Assembly (NCBI GenBank): GCA_030430075.1
Contig: JAUIGN010000025.1
Coordinates: 41,277-105,276 of the forward strand
Direction: 5' to 3'
DNA length: 64,000 nucleotides
From: a bacterium
GTDB lineage: Bacteria > Planctomycetota > Planctomycetia > Pirellulales > Pirellulaceae
Made by a program: the position numbers and the translations under genes. The notes under the pieces were generated by a model. It saw nothing but the letters and a program-made list of their open reading frames with translations. It was not told the DNA's origin and did no database searches. Position 1 is the stretch's first letter. Each line of letters starts with the position of its first letter. Positions 17,582-29,770 of the stretch are shown here, piece after piece.

Positions 17582-19282
17582 GTGGTTCAATTTATTACCT
17601 CCCGATTGGCCGGTGACCGCCGGAAGTCCCCGCGCCGCGAGTTCCGGGGAGTGCCACAGCGGCGCAGCGTCAGGTTGCTGGTCGCTGCGGGCATCGCGGC
17701 ACTCGTTGCCCTGGCAACCTGGGTGCAACCTGTGCGCGCCGAGCCAGGCGTGAAGCCCAATATCCTGATCATCATTGCCGATGACCTGGGGTTTTCAGAT
17801 TTGGGGTGCTACGGGGGCGAGATCGCCACGCCCCACTTGGACCGGTTGGCGGGCGACGGACTGCGGTGCACGCAGTTCTACAACACGGGCAGATGCTGGC
17901 CGACCCGGGCCGCCGTGCTGACCGGTTTCTACCCGCACCAGGTTCGTCGCGACACGCTACCCGGTGTGCGTCCCAGCGGTGGACGGGGCGTCCGCCCGCC
18001 GTGGGCGCCGTTGCTGCCCCAGCGGCTGCAGCCGCTCGGCTATCGGTCCTATCATTCCGGCAAATGGCACTTGGACGGGATGCCGTTGGCCACCGGCTTT
18101 GATCGCTCGTACTACCTGCGCGATCAGGGGCGGTTCTTCAATCCCCAAGTCCATTGGCAGGACGATCGTAAGCTGCCGCCGGTGCAACCGGGGACGGACT
18201 ACTATGCGACGACCGCAATCGCGGACCACGCGATCGACTGTCTCGTTGAACACGCCGACCGGCACGCGGAGCAACCATTCTTCCACTACCTGGCATTTAC
18301 GGCGCCCCATTTCCCGCTCCACGCCTTGCCGGCGGATATCAAACGCAACCGGGAAGCGTACCAGGCAGGTTGGGAAGCAGTGCGGGCACGACGCTGGCAA
18401 AAACAGCAGGCGATGGGACTGTTGTCCGCAACGCTTTCGCCGGTTGAACGGGATCTGGGGCCACCGTACGCTTTCCCGGATGCGATTCGGCAACTGGGGC
18501 CGGGTGAGGTCAATCGGCCCCTGCCATGGACGGAACTGACGTCGGCACAGCGGGAGTTCCAGGCCGAGAAGATGGCGATTCACGCAGCCATGATTGATCG
18601 CGTCGACCGCGAGATCGGCCGCGTTCTCAAGCAGCTTCGTGCCATGGATGCGTTGGACAATACCCTGATCATGTTCCTCTCAGACAATGGTGCCAGTGCA
18701 GAAATCATGGTTCGCGCCGATGGGCATGACCCAACCGCTGCGGCCGGCTCGGCCAAGTCCTACCTCTGCCTCGGTCCCGGTTGGTCAACGACCTGCAACA
18801 CGCCGTTTCGCAAACACAAGACATGGGTCCACGAAGGGGGGATTGCCACGCCGCTGGTCCTTCATTGGCCGGCAGGGCTCGGAAAAGCGGGCAGGCTGGA
18901 CCAGACCGTCGGACACGTGATTGACCTGGTACCGACGATTCTCCAAGTGGCAGGGGTCGACGACCCGCCGCCGGCCGACGCCCGTGAACTCGATCCGCCG
19001 CCGTTTCCCGGCCGGAGTTTGCTGGCTGTCTGGCAGCAGGGACAGCCCGTCGCGCGAGACGACCTCTGGTGGGCGCACGAAGGTAATCGGGCCATCCGCA
19101 TCGGCGATTGGAAGCTGGTCGCCGCGGGGGAAGACGGCGAGTGGGAACTGTACAACCTGAAGTCCGATCGCAGCGAAACGAACGACCTCGCCGGCCGGCA
19201 TCCGCAGCGCGTCGCGGAGATGGCAAACGTCTGGCAGATGCGACATGACGAATTTCGACGTGTTGCCCTGCAAGGCCTCTAA
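17582..19282 (+). CDS. Sulfatase, secreted
   Basis: The product has up to 566 residues from GTG 17582; a later start before RRSVRLLVAAGIAALVALAT is equally possible, since the signal peptide begins there. The metal site is PNILIIIADDLGFSDLGCYGGEIATPHLD, the formylglycine motif is CWPTR (Cys105 on the long numbering), and YHSGKWHLDG supplies the usual Lys/His. The C-terminus (WELYNLKSDRSETNDLAGRHP) is the standard sulfatase ending. It resembles the sulfatase half of the preceding fusion protein in order and motifs, so the pair may act on different sulfate positions of the same polymer. Secreted; substrate unknown. Confidence 0.93.
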   Translation: MVQFITSRLAGDRRKSPRREFRGVPQRRSVRLLVAAGIAALVALATWVQPVRAEPGVKPNILIIIADDLGFSDLGCYGGEIATPHLDRLAGDGLRCTQFYNTGRCWPTRAAVLTGFYPHQVRRDTLPGVRPSGGRGVRPPWAPLLPQRLQPLGYRSYHSGKWHLDGMPLATGFDRSYYLRDQGRFFNPQVHWQDDRKLPPVQPGTDYYATTAIADHAIDCLVEHADRHAEQPFFHYLAFTAPHFPLHALPADIKRNREAYQAGWEAVRARRWQKQQAMGLLSATLSPVERDLGPPYAFPDAIRQLGPGEVNRPLPWTELTSAQREFQAEKMAIHAAMIDRVDREIGRVLKQLRAMDALDNTLIMFLSDNGASAEIMVRADGHDPTAAAGSAKSYLCLGPGWSTTCNTPFRKHKTWVHEGGIATPLVLHWPAGLGKAGRLDQTVGHVIDLVPTILQVAGVDDPPPADARELDPPPFPGRSLLAVWQQGQPVARDDLWWAHEGNRAIRIGDWKLVAAGEDGEWELYNLKSDRSETNDLAGRHPQRVAEMANVWQMRHDEFRRVALQGL

Positions 19283-19320
19283 CCAAGCCGAGCTGCGGAT
19301 CAAACCGGCGGCGAACCCGA

Positions 19321-19399
19321 TCATCCATCAGCCGCCGGGCGTTAGCCCCGGTTCCTTTAATCCCTGGGCAAACCGGATGCCAACGCGTTCCGACTGATG
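19321..19399 (-). repeat. REP-like 78-bp dispersed element, copy 1
   Basis: On the minus strand it reads CATCAGTCGGAACGCGTTGG, then an AT-richer spacer, then GGAACCGGGGCTAACGCCCG and GCGGCTGATG. CCGGGGC-TAA-CGCCCGG is a near-perfect hairpin. Other copies are at 26071-26149, 31516-31591, 51899-51930 (3' half) and 53449-53526. It sits between two convergent gene ends. Confidence 0.8.
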
Positions 19400-19563
19400 G
19401 GCGCGGCGCTGCGGGCCGTTCACCACGAATGCCCGCGACACCGCAACTTGCACGGAATGATTATTCGTTCAGGAACAACTCGGGCTGACGAACGCAGCGA
19501 CGGAAGTCGCAGCGGCAGTCGCAGTATCGGCGCGCGCATCGAGCCGTTGCGGGCTGCGCTTGG

Positions 19564-20079
19564 TCACTCGGTAGTCAGCGGATAACCGGAGCCGCGCCAG
19601 GCATAGAGGCCACCGGCGTAGCGGTACACGTTCGTGTATCCCAGTTCGCGCGCACAGACGGCCGCATTGTGGCTCCGGGCACACTTGACGAACCCGCAGT
19701 AGACCACAATCTTGCGGTCTGTTGATTCTCCCAGCAGTTCTTCGTAGTCTTCCCGGCTCCGGCCTCCCATGACGTCATCCTGCCAGGCTTCCATGACTTC
19801 CTTCGGAAAGGCGAAGTTGACCGCGTTGCGGATATGCCCCTTGGCGAAACTCTCGTCCGCCGGCATGGCGTCGACCAGCAGGAAATCTTCGTTGTTGTCG
19901 AGCATCTGCTTGAGCTCGCCGGTGGAAATCAGTTCGTACCCGCCTTGCACCGTTTCGTTTGCCAGCTTGAGTGCCGCCTCCTCCGTGGCAACCTCCGCTT
20001 CGAATCGATTCGTGCCGCAGCCCGACATGGTGACGAAGTAGAAGGCTACAAGTAGGCAGCAGTGGTGGGAAGCGTTCAT
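19564..20079 (-). CDS. Rhodanese-domain lipoprotein
   Basis: The product has 171 residues from ATG 20079. It has a lipoprotein signal (MNASHHCCLLVAFYFVTMSGC, lipidated Cys in TMSGC). A rhodanese fold follows: ELISTGELKQMLDNN, LLVDAMPADESFAKGHIRNAVNFAF, and the active-site loop VVYCGFVKCARSHNAA. The Cys in YCGFVKC occupies the persulfide-carrying position of the family. It probably handles sulfane sulfur or thiol chemistry at the membrane. Its ATG overlaps the stop of the upstream MauE-like gene by 4 nt, indicating translational coupling. Confidence 0.87.
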   Translation of the reverse strand: MNASHHCCLLVAFYFVTMSGCGTNRFEAEVATEEAALKLANETVQGGYELISTGELKQMLDNNEDFLLVDAMPADESFAKGHIRNAVNFAFPKEVMEAWQDDVMGGRSREDYEELLGESTDRKIVVYCGFVKCARSHNAAVCARELGYTNVYRYAGGLYAWRGSGYPLTTE

Positions 20080-20573
20080 CGGGACTCGTGTTGGGTTGGG
20101 GCGGCGGAACTCGCGGCGGCTGGCGCCGAGCCTGTCCGTCGCCTGGCGGTCAAGAGGATGATACCGCATGCCGCCAGCAATCCAAAGTCCACCAGCAACT
20201 GCGTCCGCAGCTGGATATGCACGGCGGGGCCGAAGCACCCGCAGTCAATGTCCAGCCCCAGGAGGGTGCCGTAGGTTAACACACCGATGAACAGGACAAT
20301 GAGTCCACTGGCGGCCGCCAGGCTGCCGCGCCACCCCAGCACTAACGCGATGCCGATCAACAATTCGGCGATGATCACGGTCCACGCCGCGGGCACGACC
20401 AGCGCATCAACGACCAGTCCGAAGTCGGCAAGGCGTTGGGTGAACTGATGGGGGGCGGACAGTTTCGAGACCGCTGCGACCACGAATACACCGCCGACGC
20501 CTAGCCGGGCGCAAAAGTGAATGACGGTCGAGCTCAGCGCGGCGCGTCGCAGGTTGGTTCGTTGGTGAAACAG
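20076..20573 (-). CDS. MauE/DoxX-like redox-associated membrane protein
   Basis: The frame ends at 20076 and overlaps the rhodanese gene by ATGA. From GTG 20483 it encodes 135 residues, but this cuts into the first membrane helix. The open frame continues upstream without ATG, GTG or TTG to a CTG at 20573 that has a perfect GGAGGT 6 nt before it. That gives MFHQRTNLRRAALSSTVIHF, then CARLGVGGVFVVAAVSKL, completing the expected first helix of MauE-type proteins. Further helices are AAWTVIIAELLIGIALVLGW, LIVLFIGVLTYGTLLG and LLVDFGLLAACGIILL. The DIDCGCFG motif is the redox CxC of the family. Partnering with the rhodanese in thiol/disulfide chemistry is inferred from the overlap. Confidence 0.78.
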   Translation of the reverse strand: MFHQRTNLRRAALSSTVIHFCARLGVGGVFVVAAVSKLSAPHQFTQRLADFGLVVDALVVPAAWTVIIAELLIGIALVLGWRGSLAAASGLIVLFIGVLTYGTLLGLDIDCGCFGPAVHIQLRTQLLVDFGLLAACGIILLTARRRTGSAPAAASSAAPTQHESR

Positions 20574-20754
20574 TTTAGTACCTCCAGCCTGCCGCCGTGG
20601 CGGCTGCGCCCGCTGCCGCGTCCAGGTGTGGTGGCCGAGTGATTGTGTGGTGCGCTATGCGACGAGCAAACCATCAACATCTGTTCGTCGCGACTGCGGT
20701 TCGTCAAGCGGCCGATTGGGGAGAAGCAGGTGATTCCGGCGGCACCGCGCCCGG

Positions 20755-22920
20755 TCACTCGAGCTCGATCTGGCGAAAGATCGGCAAGTGGCGGTAGTAG
20801 ACCTCGAGCGTGCAGGTGGCGAGCGCCGTGGCGTAAACTCGACCGCCGCTCCTGTCATGTTGATGGGGCGGGTCCCAACTGCCGGCGGCATGTCCCCGTT
20901 TCCGTTGCGTCTCGACCAGGATGGTCCGCATCTGGCGGTTCCAGCGGTCCCAGCTCGAACCACCCAGATGGTGAAACGCCTGCGTCGCGTAGTACCAGTA
21001 ATAGAGATTGGGTGCGGCCTTGTCGGGCAAATGGTCCCGGGCGAGCAGGTCGATGCCGCGCTGCAACCCGGGGTCCTCATGCGTCCAGCCCAAGTACATT
21101 CGGCACAGCAACCCTTCCGCGGACATCACATGATCGGGGCGGCGTCCCCGCTGATAGGAATACTGGGCCCCGTCATTATGTTGGACCGCGTCCAGGTAGT
21201 GGGAAGCGAGCGTGAGTGTTTCCGGTGGCACGGTCAGGTTGGCGGCACGTGCGCTTTGCAATGCCATCAGCTGCCATCCGAAAACACTGGTGTCACCAGC
21301 CTCGCCGGGCCGATATCGCCAACCGCCGGCCCCGTGTTGCGCTTCGACGATGAAATCGATCGCCCGCTGGGCCGGAACCCGCAGTTCTTCATCGCCCGTC
21401 ATGAAGAAGGCTTCGCAGAGGACGATCGCGCATTGGCCCTGGGCATACATGCCGGCATTGCCTGACGAGTCGGCGCGGAGGTCTCCGTTCTCTTTCTGGT
21501 GTGTGATCAACCAGCGGAGACCACGGGCGACCGCCTCCTGGTAGTGGCCGACCAGGTGGGTCTGCCCCGCGCCGAGAAACGGCAACAGTGCCAACGAAGT
21601 ACCGGCCGCATGACTGCGAATTCCGGTCGCCGTGCATGTGCAGCCCGACGATCGGTTGAATCGATCGAGGCTCCAGCTACCGTCAGCGCTTTGGTGCCGC
21701 GCCAACCAGCGGAGACCTCGAGCGACCGCGGCTTCGCTCAACGTCGTGCCCCCTTCCCGTTTGACCATCTCCACGCGAATCCTCGGGTCGCGCGCCGCCA
21801 GAGCGCTGCTGATCCCCGTCTTGCCGCCGACCAGTTGTTTGACCTGGCGGATATCCGGCATGTTGGGCGTCTCCGGGTCGACGCGCAACTCTTTGGCGTC
21901 CTGGTTCGCCTTGATGATCGCTTCGCGCTGCACCTTGTCGTCCACGTCAAGATCGCGCGGGAGCGGCAAGTCAAAGGCCAGCTCATTCGTTGGATCGACA
22001 ACCATCGTGTCGCCGCCCGCAAAAACGTCCTTGCTGACCGTCGTCGATAACGTGATGTACGGATCCTCTTGTTCCTCGCCAATCAGAAACAAGGCCATCA
22101 GCGTCAGCACGATCAGATGAAAGATCAGGCTGATCAGCCAGGCGGGCGTCATGCCGATCGCATCGCTGAGCCAGGCCGTGACCCCGCGGCGTCTCGTCTG
22201 CCGCAAGCGGGCTCGAGTGCGTGACGCGGCCTGGCGACGGCGCGGCGAGCTCGCGGTGTCATCCGGTCGCCGGCCTGCCGGTGAGTCCTGCCTTGCGGCC
22301 GGTCGCCGAGACGGTTGGGCGGGTGCGTTGCCCGGCGCGGGCCTCGATTCAGCCGGCGGTCGGCGAGCTGCCGGCGTGCGGGCGGGGGCTGCCGGCGCGA
22401 CCGGTGATGTCGCCGCCGGTATCGCACCACGGGTCCGGCGCGAACCGGGCGAGCGGCCGTTGGCGGGCCCATTCGCGGCAGGACTGCCGGTTGCCTTCGT
22501 GCCGGCCGGTTGTGGGGCTGCCGCCATCAAACGGCGCGCCTCCCGCTCCTGCTCCTCGGTCAATTCGATGCTCAAACCGCACTGCCAGCAGTCTGCCACC
22601 ATCAGCCAGAGTCGGATGCTCATCGGGGCGCGGCAATCCGGGCAGGCACACATCAGGACGTCTCCGCTTCGCCAGATCCCCTTTCTCGGCGTCCCGGCGG
22701 AAGGACCATCGCCCACATGATCCGGGCCGGCAGGGAGAGGTGTCGGGGCTTGCGGCGTGCCCGTCGGGGGCGGCCCGCCGAGCAACCATTCCGGCTGCAG
22801 CGGCTCGGCGGAATCCAGGGCAAAGACCGGCAGGCCGGAATCCGCAGGCAGCGGCGCTGCTCCCGGTTCAGCATCCAACGGAATCAAGTGGCCGGAATCG
22901 TGTTCGGATGGCAACGACAT
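20755..22920 (-). CDS. Zinc-ribbon, single-TM, terpenoid-cyclase-type repeat protein
   Basis: The product has 721 residues from ATG 22920. A Pro/Ala-rich start leads to a zinc-ribbon-like segment (CACPDC, Cys91/93/96, and CWQC, Cys111/114). A long basic, Arg/Pro-rich linker and one membrane helix (WLISLIFHLIVLTLMALFLI, about residue 265) follow. The C-terminal 330 residues form an alpha/alpha toroid of squalene-cyclase/prenyltransferase repeats: GLRWLARHQSADGSWSLDR, GLRWLITHQKENGDL and GWRYRPGEAGDTSVFGWQLMAL. The only DxDD string (DVDD) is in the linker rather than in the toroid, so cyclase catalysis is doubtful. The arrangement suggests a cytosolic zinc ribbon with the toroid outside. The role is unknown. 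Confidence 0.82.
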   Translation of the reverse strand: MSLPSEHDSGHLIPLDAEPGAAPLPADSGLPVFALDSAEPLQPEWLLGGPPPTGTPQAPTPLPAGPDHVGDGPSAGTPRKGIWRSGDVLMCACPDCRAPMSIRLWLMVADCWQCGLSIELTEEQEREARRLMAAAPQPAGTKATGSPAANGPANGRSPGSRRTRGAIPAATSPVAPAAPARTPAARRPPAESRPAPGNAPAQPSRRPAARQDSPAGRRPDDTASSPRRRQAASRTRARLRQTRRRGVTAWLSDAIGMTPAWLISLIFHLIVLTLMALFLIGEEQEDPYITLSTTVSKDVFAGGDTMVVDPTNELAFDLPLPRDLDVDDKVQREAIIKANQDAKELRVDPETPNMPDIRQVKQLVGGKTGISSALAARDPRIRVEMVKREGGTTLSEAAVARGLRWLARHQSADGSWSLDRFNRSSGCTCTATGIRSHAAGTSLALLPFLGAGQTHLVGHYQEAVARGLRWLITHQKENGDLRADSSGNAGMYAQGQCAIVLCEAFFMTGDEELRVPAQRAIDFIVEAQHGAGGWRYRPGEAGDTSVFGWQLMALQSARAANLTVPPETLTLASHYLDAVQHNDGAQYSYQRGRRPDHVMSAEGLLCRMYLGWTHEDPGLQRGIDLLARDHLPDKAAPNLYYWYYATQAFHHLGGSSWDRWNRQMRTILVETQRKRGHAAGSWDPPHQHDRSGGRVYATALATCTLEVYYRHLPIFRQIELE

Positions 22921-23328
22921 GGAGGCATCACTGGGGGACAAGCGAGTCGCCCGGATGCCTCGTCTTGTGACCGAGGCCGGGGCGGATTCCAAGCACACAC
23001 CGGTAGTTTACACGTCGCCGATGATCGGCAGCAACAGAAGTGTGATCGGCAGCAACAGAAGTGTGGCCGCGAATCGTCTTCCAGGACGCAACGCCCGGGC
23101 CATGGCGGGGGCGGGGTGGAATGACGCACGGCGATGGGCAGGGCAGGTGACCGTGGCGCCACGCGGCCGGTCCGGAATTCCGCCCCGCGCCGACTGCGCG
23201 CGGTCGAATTGCTTCCCCGCTTCCGGGCCTTCCACAAACCCCGCGAACTGTGTACATCTGTGGGGGATAGAACCGGCGGGGCGAATTGGACGGCGTACGA
23301 TTATCTTGAGCGAAGTTGAGCGGGACCC
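22921..23328. other. Intergenic region, divergent, with 21-bp duplication
   Basis: This 408-bp gap between the leftward repeat protein and the rightward GTPase holds the duplication at 23023-23064. Frames across it lack recognisable motifs and convincing starts. No RNA gene was recognised. Confidence 0.5.
23023..23064 (+). repeat. 21-bp perfect tandem duplication
   Basis: GATCGGCAGCAACAGAAGTG plus T occurs twice with no spacer (23023-23043 and 23044-23064). It may be a recent slippage event or a doubled protein-binding site upstream of either divergent gene. Confidence 0.8.
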
Positions 23329-24351
23329 ATGAAAATTGGACTTGTAGGTTACCAGGGATCGGGCAAGAGCTCGCTTTTTCATTGGTTGACCGGAATCGAG
23401 CCGGATCCGGCGAAGGCCCATGAAGCGCAGACTGCGATGGCGCCGATCCCCGAACCGCGAGTGGCCGAATTGTGCGAAATCTATTCGCCAAAAAAAATCA
23501 CGCAGGCGGCGCTGGAGATTGTGGACACTCCGGGATTGGACCGCAGTCATGAAGGGAGCGCGGCGCGGCTGGCCATGATTCGCGAAGCCAGTTGCCTGGT
23601 GGTCGTCGTGGGTGCGTACGACGGGACCGATGCCGTCGCGGACCTGACCAACTTTGAAGACGACCTGTTGATCGCCGATCTGGATATTGTTGCCGGACGT
23701 GTGACTCGATTGCGCGAACAGGTGAAGAAACCGCGGCCGAATCGGGACGAACTTCAGAAGGAGCTGGCCGCGCTGGAACCGTTGCACGAAGCGCTCGAGC
23801 AGGGAAAACCCCTCAGGGACTTGGAGTTGACCCCCGAGCAACTCAAGGCGACCAAGTCGTTTCAGTTGTTCAGCGAAAAACCGCGGCTGGTGATCCTGAA
23901 TATTTCCGATGACCAGGACCCGGCGAGCTCGATTCCCGCTGCGCTGGCAGCCGCCAACACCGTGGCCGTCTCGGTGGCCCTGCAGTTGGAGCTGGCGGGA
24001 TTGGACGACGCCGAGCGAACTGCCTTTTGCGAAGAGATGGGCGTTGCCGTATTCGACCGCGATCAACTGATTCGCCGGATCATGGAGGCTTCCAAGCAGA
24101 TGCTCTTCTTTACCGCGGGAGAAAAGGAGGTCCGCACCTGGCTGATTCCCCAAGGCGCCACGGCCGTCGATGCGGCGGGCAGCATCCATACCGACCTGGC
24201 TCAGGGCTTTATCCGGGCCGAAGTGACGCAGTGCGCCGATCTCGTGCGACTCGGCAGCGAACGCGAGGTCAAAGCAAACAACTTGCTGCGGCAGGAGCAC
24301 AAGGACTACGTGATCCAGGAAGGTGACATCCTCCTGATTCGGCACAATTGA
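23329..24351 (+). CDS. YchF/Obg-like GTPase with DUF933 (TGS-like) domain
   Basis: The product has 340 residues, a little shorter than YchF/OLA1 (about 363). The P-loop is GYQGSGKSS (residues 6-14), G3 is DTPGLD (about 67), and NISDDQD occupies the guanine-specificity position, where YchF proteins also depart from NKxD. A coiled insertion (VTRLREQVKKPRPNRDELQKELAALEPLHEAL) matches the YchF helical hairpin. The C-terminus is DUF933/TGS-like: TAGEKEVRTWLIPQGATAVDAAGSIHTDLAQGFIRAEV ending GDILLIRHN. Family members bind ATP or GTP and associate with ribosomes. Whether this is the canonical YchF or a planctomycete paralogue cannot be decided without comparison; the start VGYQGSGKSS differs from YchF GxPNVGKS. 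Confidence 0.85.
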   Translation: MKIGLVGYQGSGKSSLFHWLTGIEPDPAKAHEAQTAMAPIPEPRVAELCEIYSPKKITQAALEIVDTPGLDRSHEGSAARLAMIREASCLVVVVGAYDGTDAVADLTNFEDDLLIADLDIVAGRVTRLREQVKKPRPNRDELQKELAALEPLHEALEQGKPLRDLELTPEQLKATKSFQLFSEKPRLVILNISDDQDPASSIPAALAAANTVAVSVALQLELAGLDDAERTAFCEEMGVAVFDRDQLIRRIMEASKQMLFFTAGEKEVRTWLIPQGATAVDAAGSIHTDLAQGFIRAEVTQCADLVRLGSEREVKANNLLRQEHKDYVIQEGDILLIRHN

Positions 24352-24518
24352 ACGGGCACCCCCGGTTCCTGCTCAAGACAGTAACGCCGGTCGCCAAGAA
24401 TGCCGGGCGGCCAAACCGCCGACACGGCCCGGTAGTTGCCTCGCGCTTTTGGGGGCGAGCCCCTTTTCGCGTACACTCGCGATATTGCTTGGTACCGCGC
24501 TCGCTCCGGAGATCGACC

Positions 24519-25919
24519 ATGATTCGCGTCTGCACCTTCACCCTCGGTATGTTGCTGGCTGCCTCCATTGCCGGCGCCGACCGACCCAACGTGCTCTTCA
24601 TTGCCGTTGACGACCTGCGGCCGGAATTGGCCTGTTACGGACGCCACCAGATGCATTCGCCGAACATCGATCGTCTGGCACGCGGCGGGGTATTGTTCGA
24701 GCGGGCGTATTGCATGGTGCCGACCTGCGGTGCCTCCCGCGCCAGCCTGATGACCGGGATCCGGCCGACCCGGCGACGATTTGTCAATTACTTGACGTGG
24801 GCTGAGAAGGACGCGCCGAACGTTCCGACCATGAATATGCACTTCAAGGATCATGGCTACACAACACGATCCTTGGGAAAAGTCTTTCATCATCCGGCCG
24901 ATCGGGCCGAGGGATGGTCCGAACCGGCGTGGCGTCCCCAGCGCATTCCCTGGTACCAACGTCCTGAAAACGCCGCGTTGCACAAGCGCCGGCAAAAGGA
25001 GGGGCAGCGAAAACGGGGCCCGGCCTGGGAGTCGGCCGACGTGCCCGACAATGCCTATGCCGACGGTGTGCTGGCCGAACATGCCGTCGACGTGCTGGGT
25101 GAACTGAAGCGGCAAGGCGAGCCGTTCTTTCTGGCGGTCGGATTCTTCAAGCCGCATCTTCCGTTTATCGCGCCCCAGGCTTATTGGGACCTCTACGACC
25201 CGGCTGAGATTCACCTGCCGGATAACTATCATGTACCCAAAGACGCACCGCCGGCATCGATCCATTCGTCAGGAGAATTACGGGCCTATGCCGGAATCCC
25301 CGCCAAAGGACCCGTCTCTGAGCAGACGGCGCGTCAACTGATTCATGGCTACTATGCTTGCGTCAGCTACACCGATGCGCAGATCGGCAAGCTCCTCGAA
25401 GCACTTGACCGATTGGAGCTGGCCCAGAATACCGTGGTCGTTCTGTGGGGAGATCATGGCTGGAATCTGGGAGAACATACCCTCTGGTGCAAACATAGCT
25501 GCTACGAGACCTCGATGCAGATTCCGCTCATCGTGCGGGCACCAGGAATCGCGGGCGGGCAATCCCGTTCCGGCCTGGTCGAGTCGATCGATCTCTATCC
25601 ATCGCTCTGCGAGCTGACCGGGTTACCCTTGCCAGGCCACCTGGCTGGCCGCAGCTTCGCTCGGTTGCTGAGCGACCCGCGGGCCGAATGGAAAACCGCG
25701 GCGGTTGGCCGCTATCGCAATGGTGATACGATCCGCACGGACGGCCACCGATTTACCCAGTATGCGTCCGGCAGCGGTCGCCCGGCCGCTCGCATGCTCT
25801 ACGATCACCGGCTCGATCCTGCTGAAAACGTCAACGTCGTGGATGACCCGATGCGTGCGGAAGTGGTCAAACGAGTTGCGGCCGAACTTCGCGAGACGCT
25901 GGAAGCGATCAAGCCGTAG
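24519..25919 (+). CDS. Sulfatase, iduronate-2-sulfatase-like, secreted
   Basis: The product has 466 residues from ATG 24519, chosen because a signal peptide follows immediately (MIRVCTFTLGMLLAASIAGA) with CGGAGA upstream. The metal site is RPNVLFIAVDDLRPELACYG and the formylglycine motif is CGASR with Cys70. CGASRASLMTG, LPFIAPQAYWDLYDP and WGDHGWNLGEHTLWCKHSCYE are blocks typical of iduronate-2-sulfatase-like enzymes. It probably removes 2-O-type sulfates from a uronic-acid or related sugar, but specificity in bacteria varies widely. It is exported. It lies downstream of the GTPase with a 167-bp gap and is probably independently transcribed. Confidence 0.94.
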   Translation: MIRVCTFTLGMLLAASIAGADRPNVLFIAVDDLRPELACYGRHQMHSPNIDRLARGGVLFERAYCMVPTCGASRASLMTGIRPTRRRFVNYLTWAEKDAPNVPTMNMHFKDHGYTTRSLGKVFHHPADRAEGWSEPAWRPQRIPWYQRPENAALHKRRQKEGQRKRGPAWESADVPDNAYADGVLAEHAVDVLGELKRQGEPFFLAVGFFKPHLPFIAPQAYWDLYDPAEIHLPDNYHVPKDAPPASIHSSGELRAYAGIPAKGPVSEQTARQLIHGYYACVSYTDAQIGKLLEALDRLELAQNTVVVLWGDHGWNLGEHTLWCKHSCYETSMQIPLIVRAPGIAGGQSRSGLVESIDLYPSLCELTGLPLPGHLAGRSFARLLSDPRAEWKTAAVGRYRNGDTIRTDGHRFTQYASGSGRPAARMLYDHRLDPAENVNVVDDPMRAEVVKRVAAELRETLEAIKP

Positions 25920-26248
25920 ATCGACCCGTAGGGACGCGACGGCGAAGCTTTCGCCGAGGATCGATGTGCCCCAGTGAACGCTCGGCAGCGTGGAACGGCG
26001 GAATCGCCCTTAGACTCGGGCGCACCTGCAGTGGTTCTGGCGACGCGTGCAAAGTATGCTAGTCTGCGTCATTCATCAGCCGTTGGGCGTTTGCCCACGG
26101 TTCCGTTGATTGCCGAGCGAGCCGGATACGAACGCGTTCCGGCTTGATGTACGCGGTGCGTTGGGCAATCGCAACGCGCCGCACATGACTGGGATCCAGC
26201 GACTTGCCCCGCATGGTTGTTCGTCTGCCAGGATTCATTAGATTCCGC
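25920..26248. other. Intergenic region carrying a REP-like element
   Basis: This 329-bp gap contains REP-like copy 2 (26071-26149) and nothing else recognised. A TTG at 26204 in frame with the next gene is less likely than ATG 26249, which gives a cleaner signal peptide. Confidence 0.5.
26071..26149 (-). repeat. REP-like 78-bp dispersed element, copy 2
   Basis: On the minus strand it reads CATCAAGCCGGAACGCGTTC, a spacer, GGAACCGTGGGCAAACGCCC and AACGGCTGATG. GTGGGC-AAAC-GCCCAAC replaces the usual hairpin with compensated arms, which supports selection for structure. Confidence 0.75.
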
Positions 26249-29737
<3,489 letters not shown>

Positions 29738-29770
29738 CCGGCGTATTCCTGACGCGTTGGAATCGAGACC

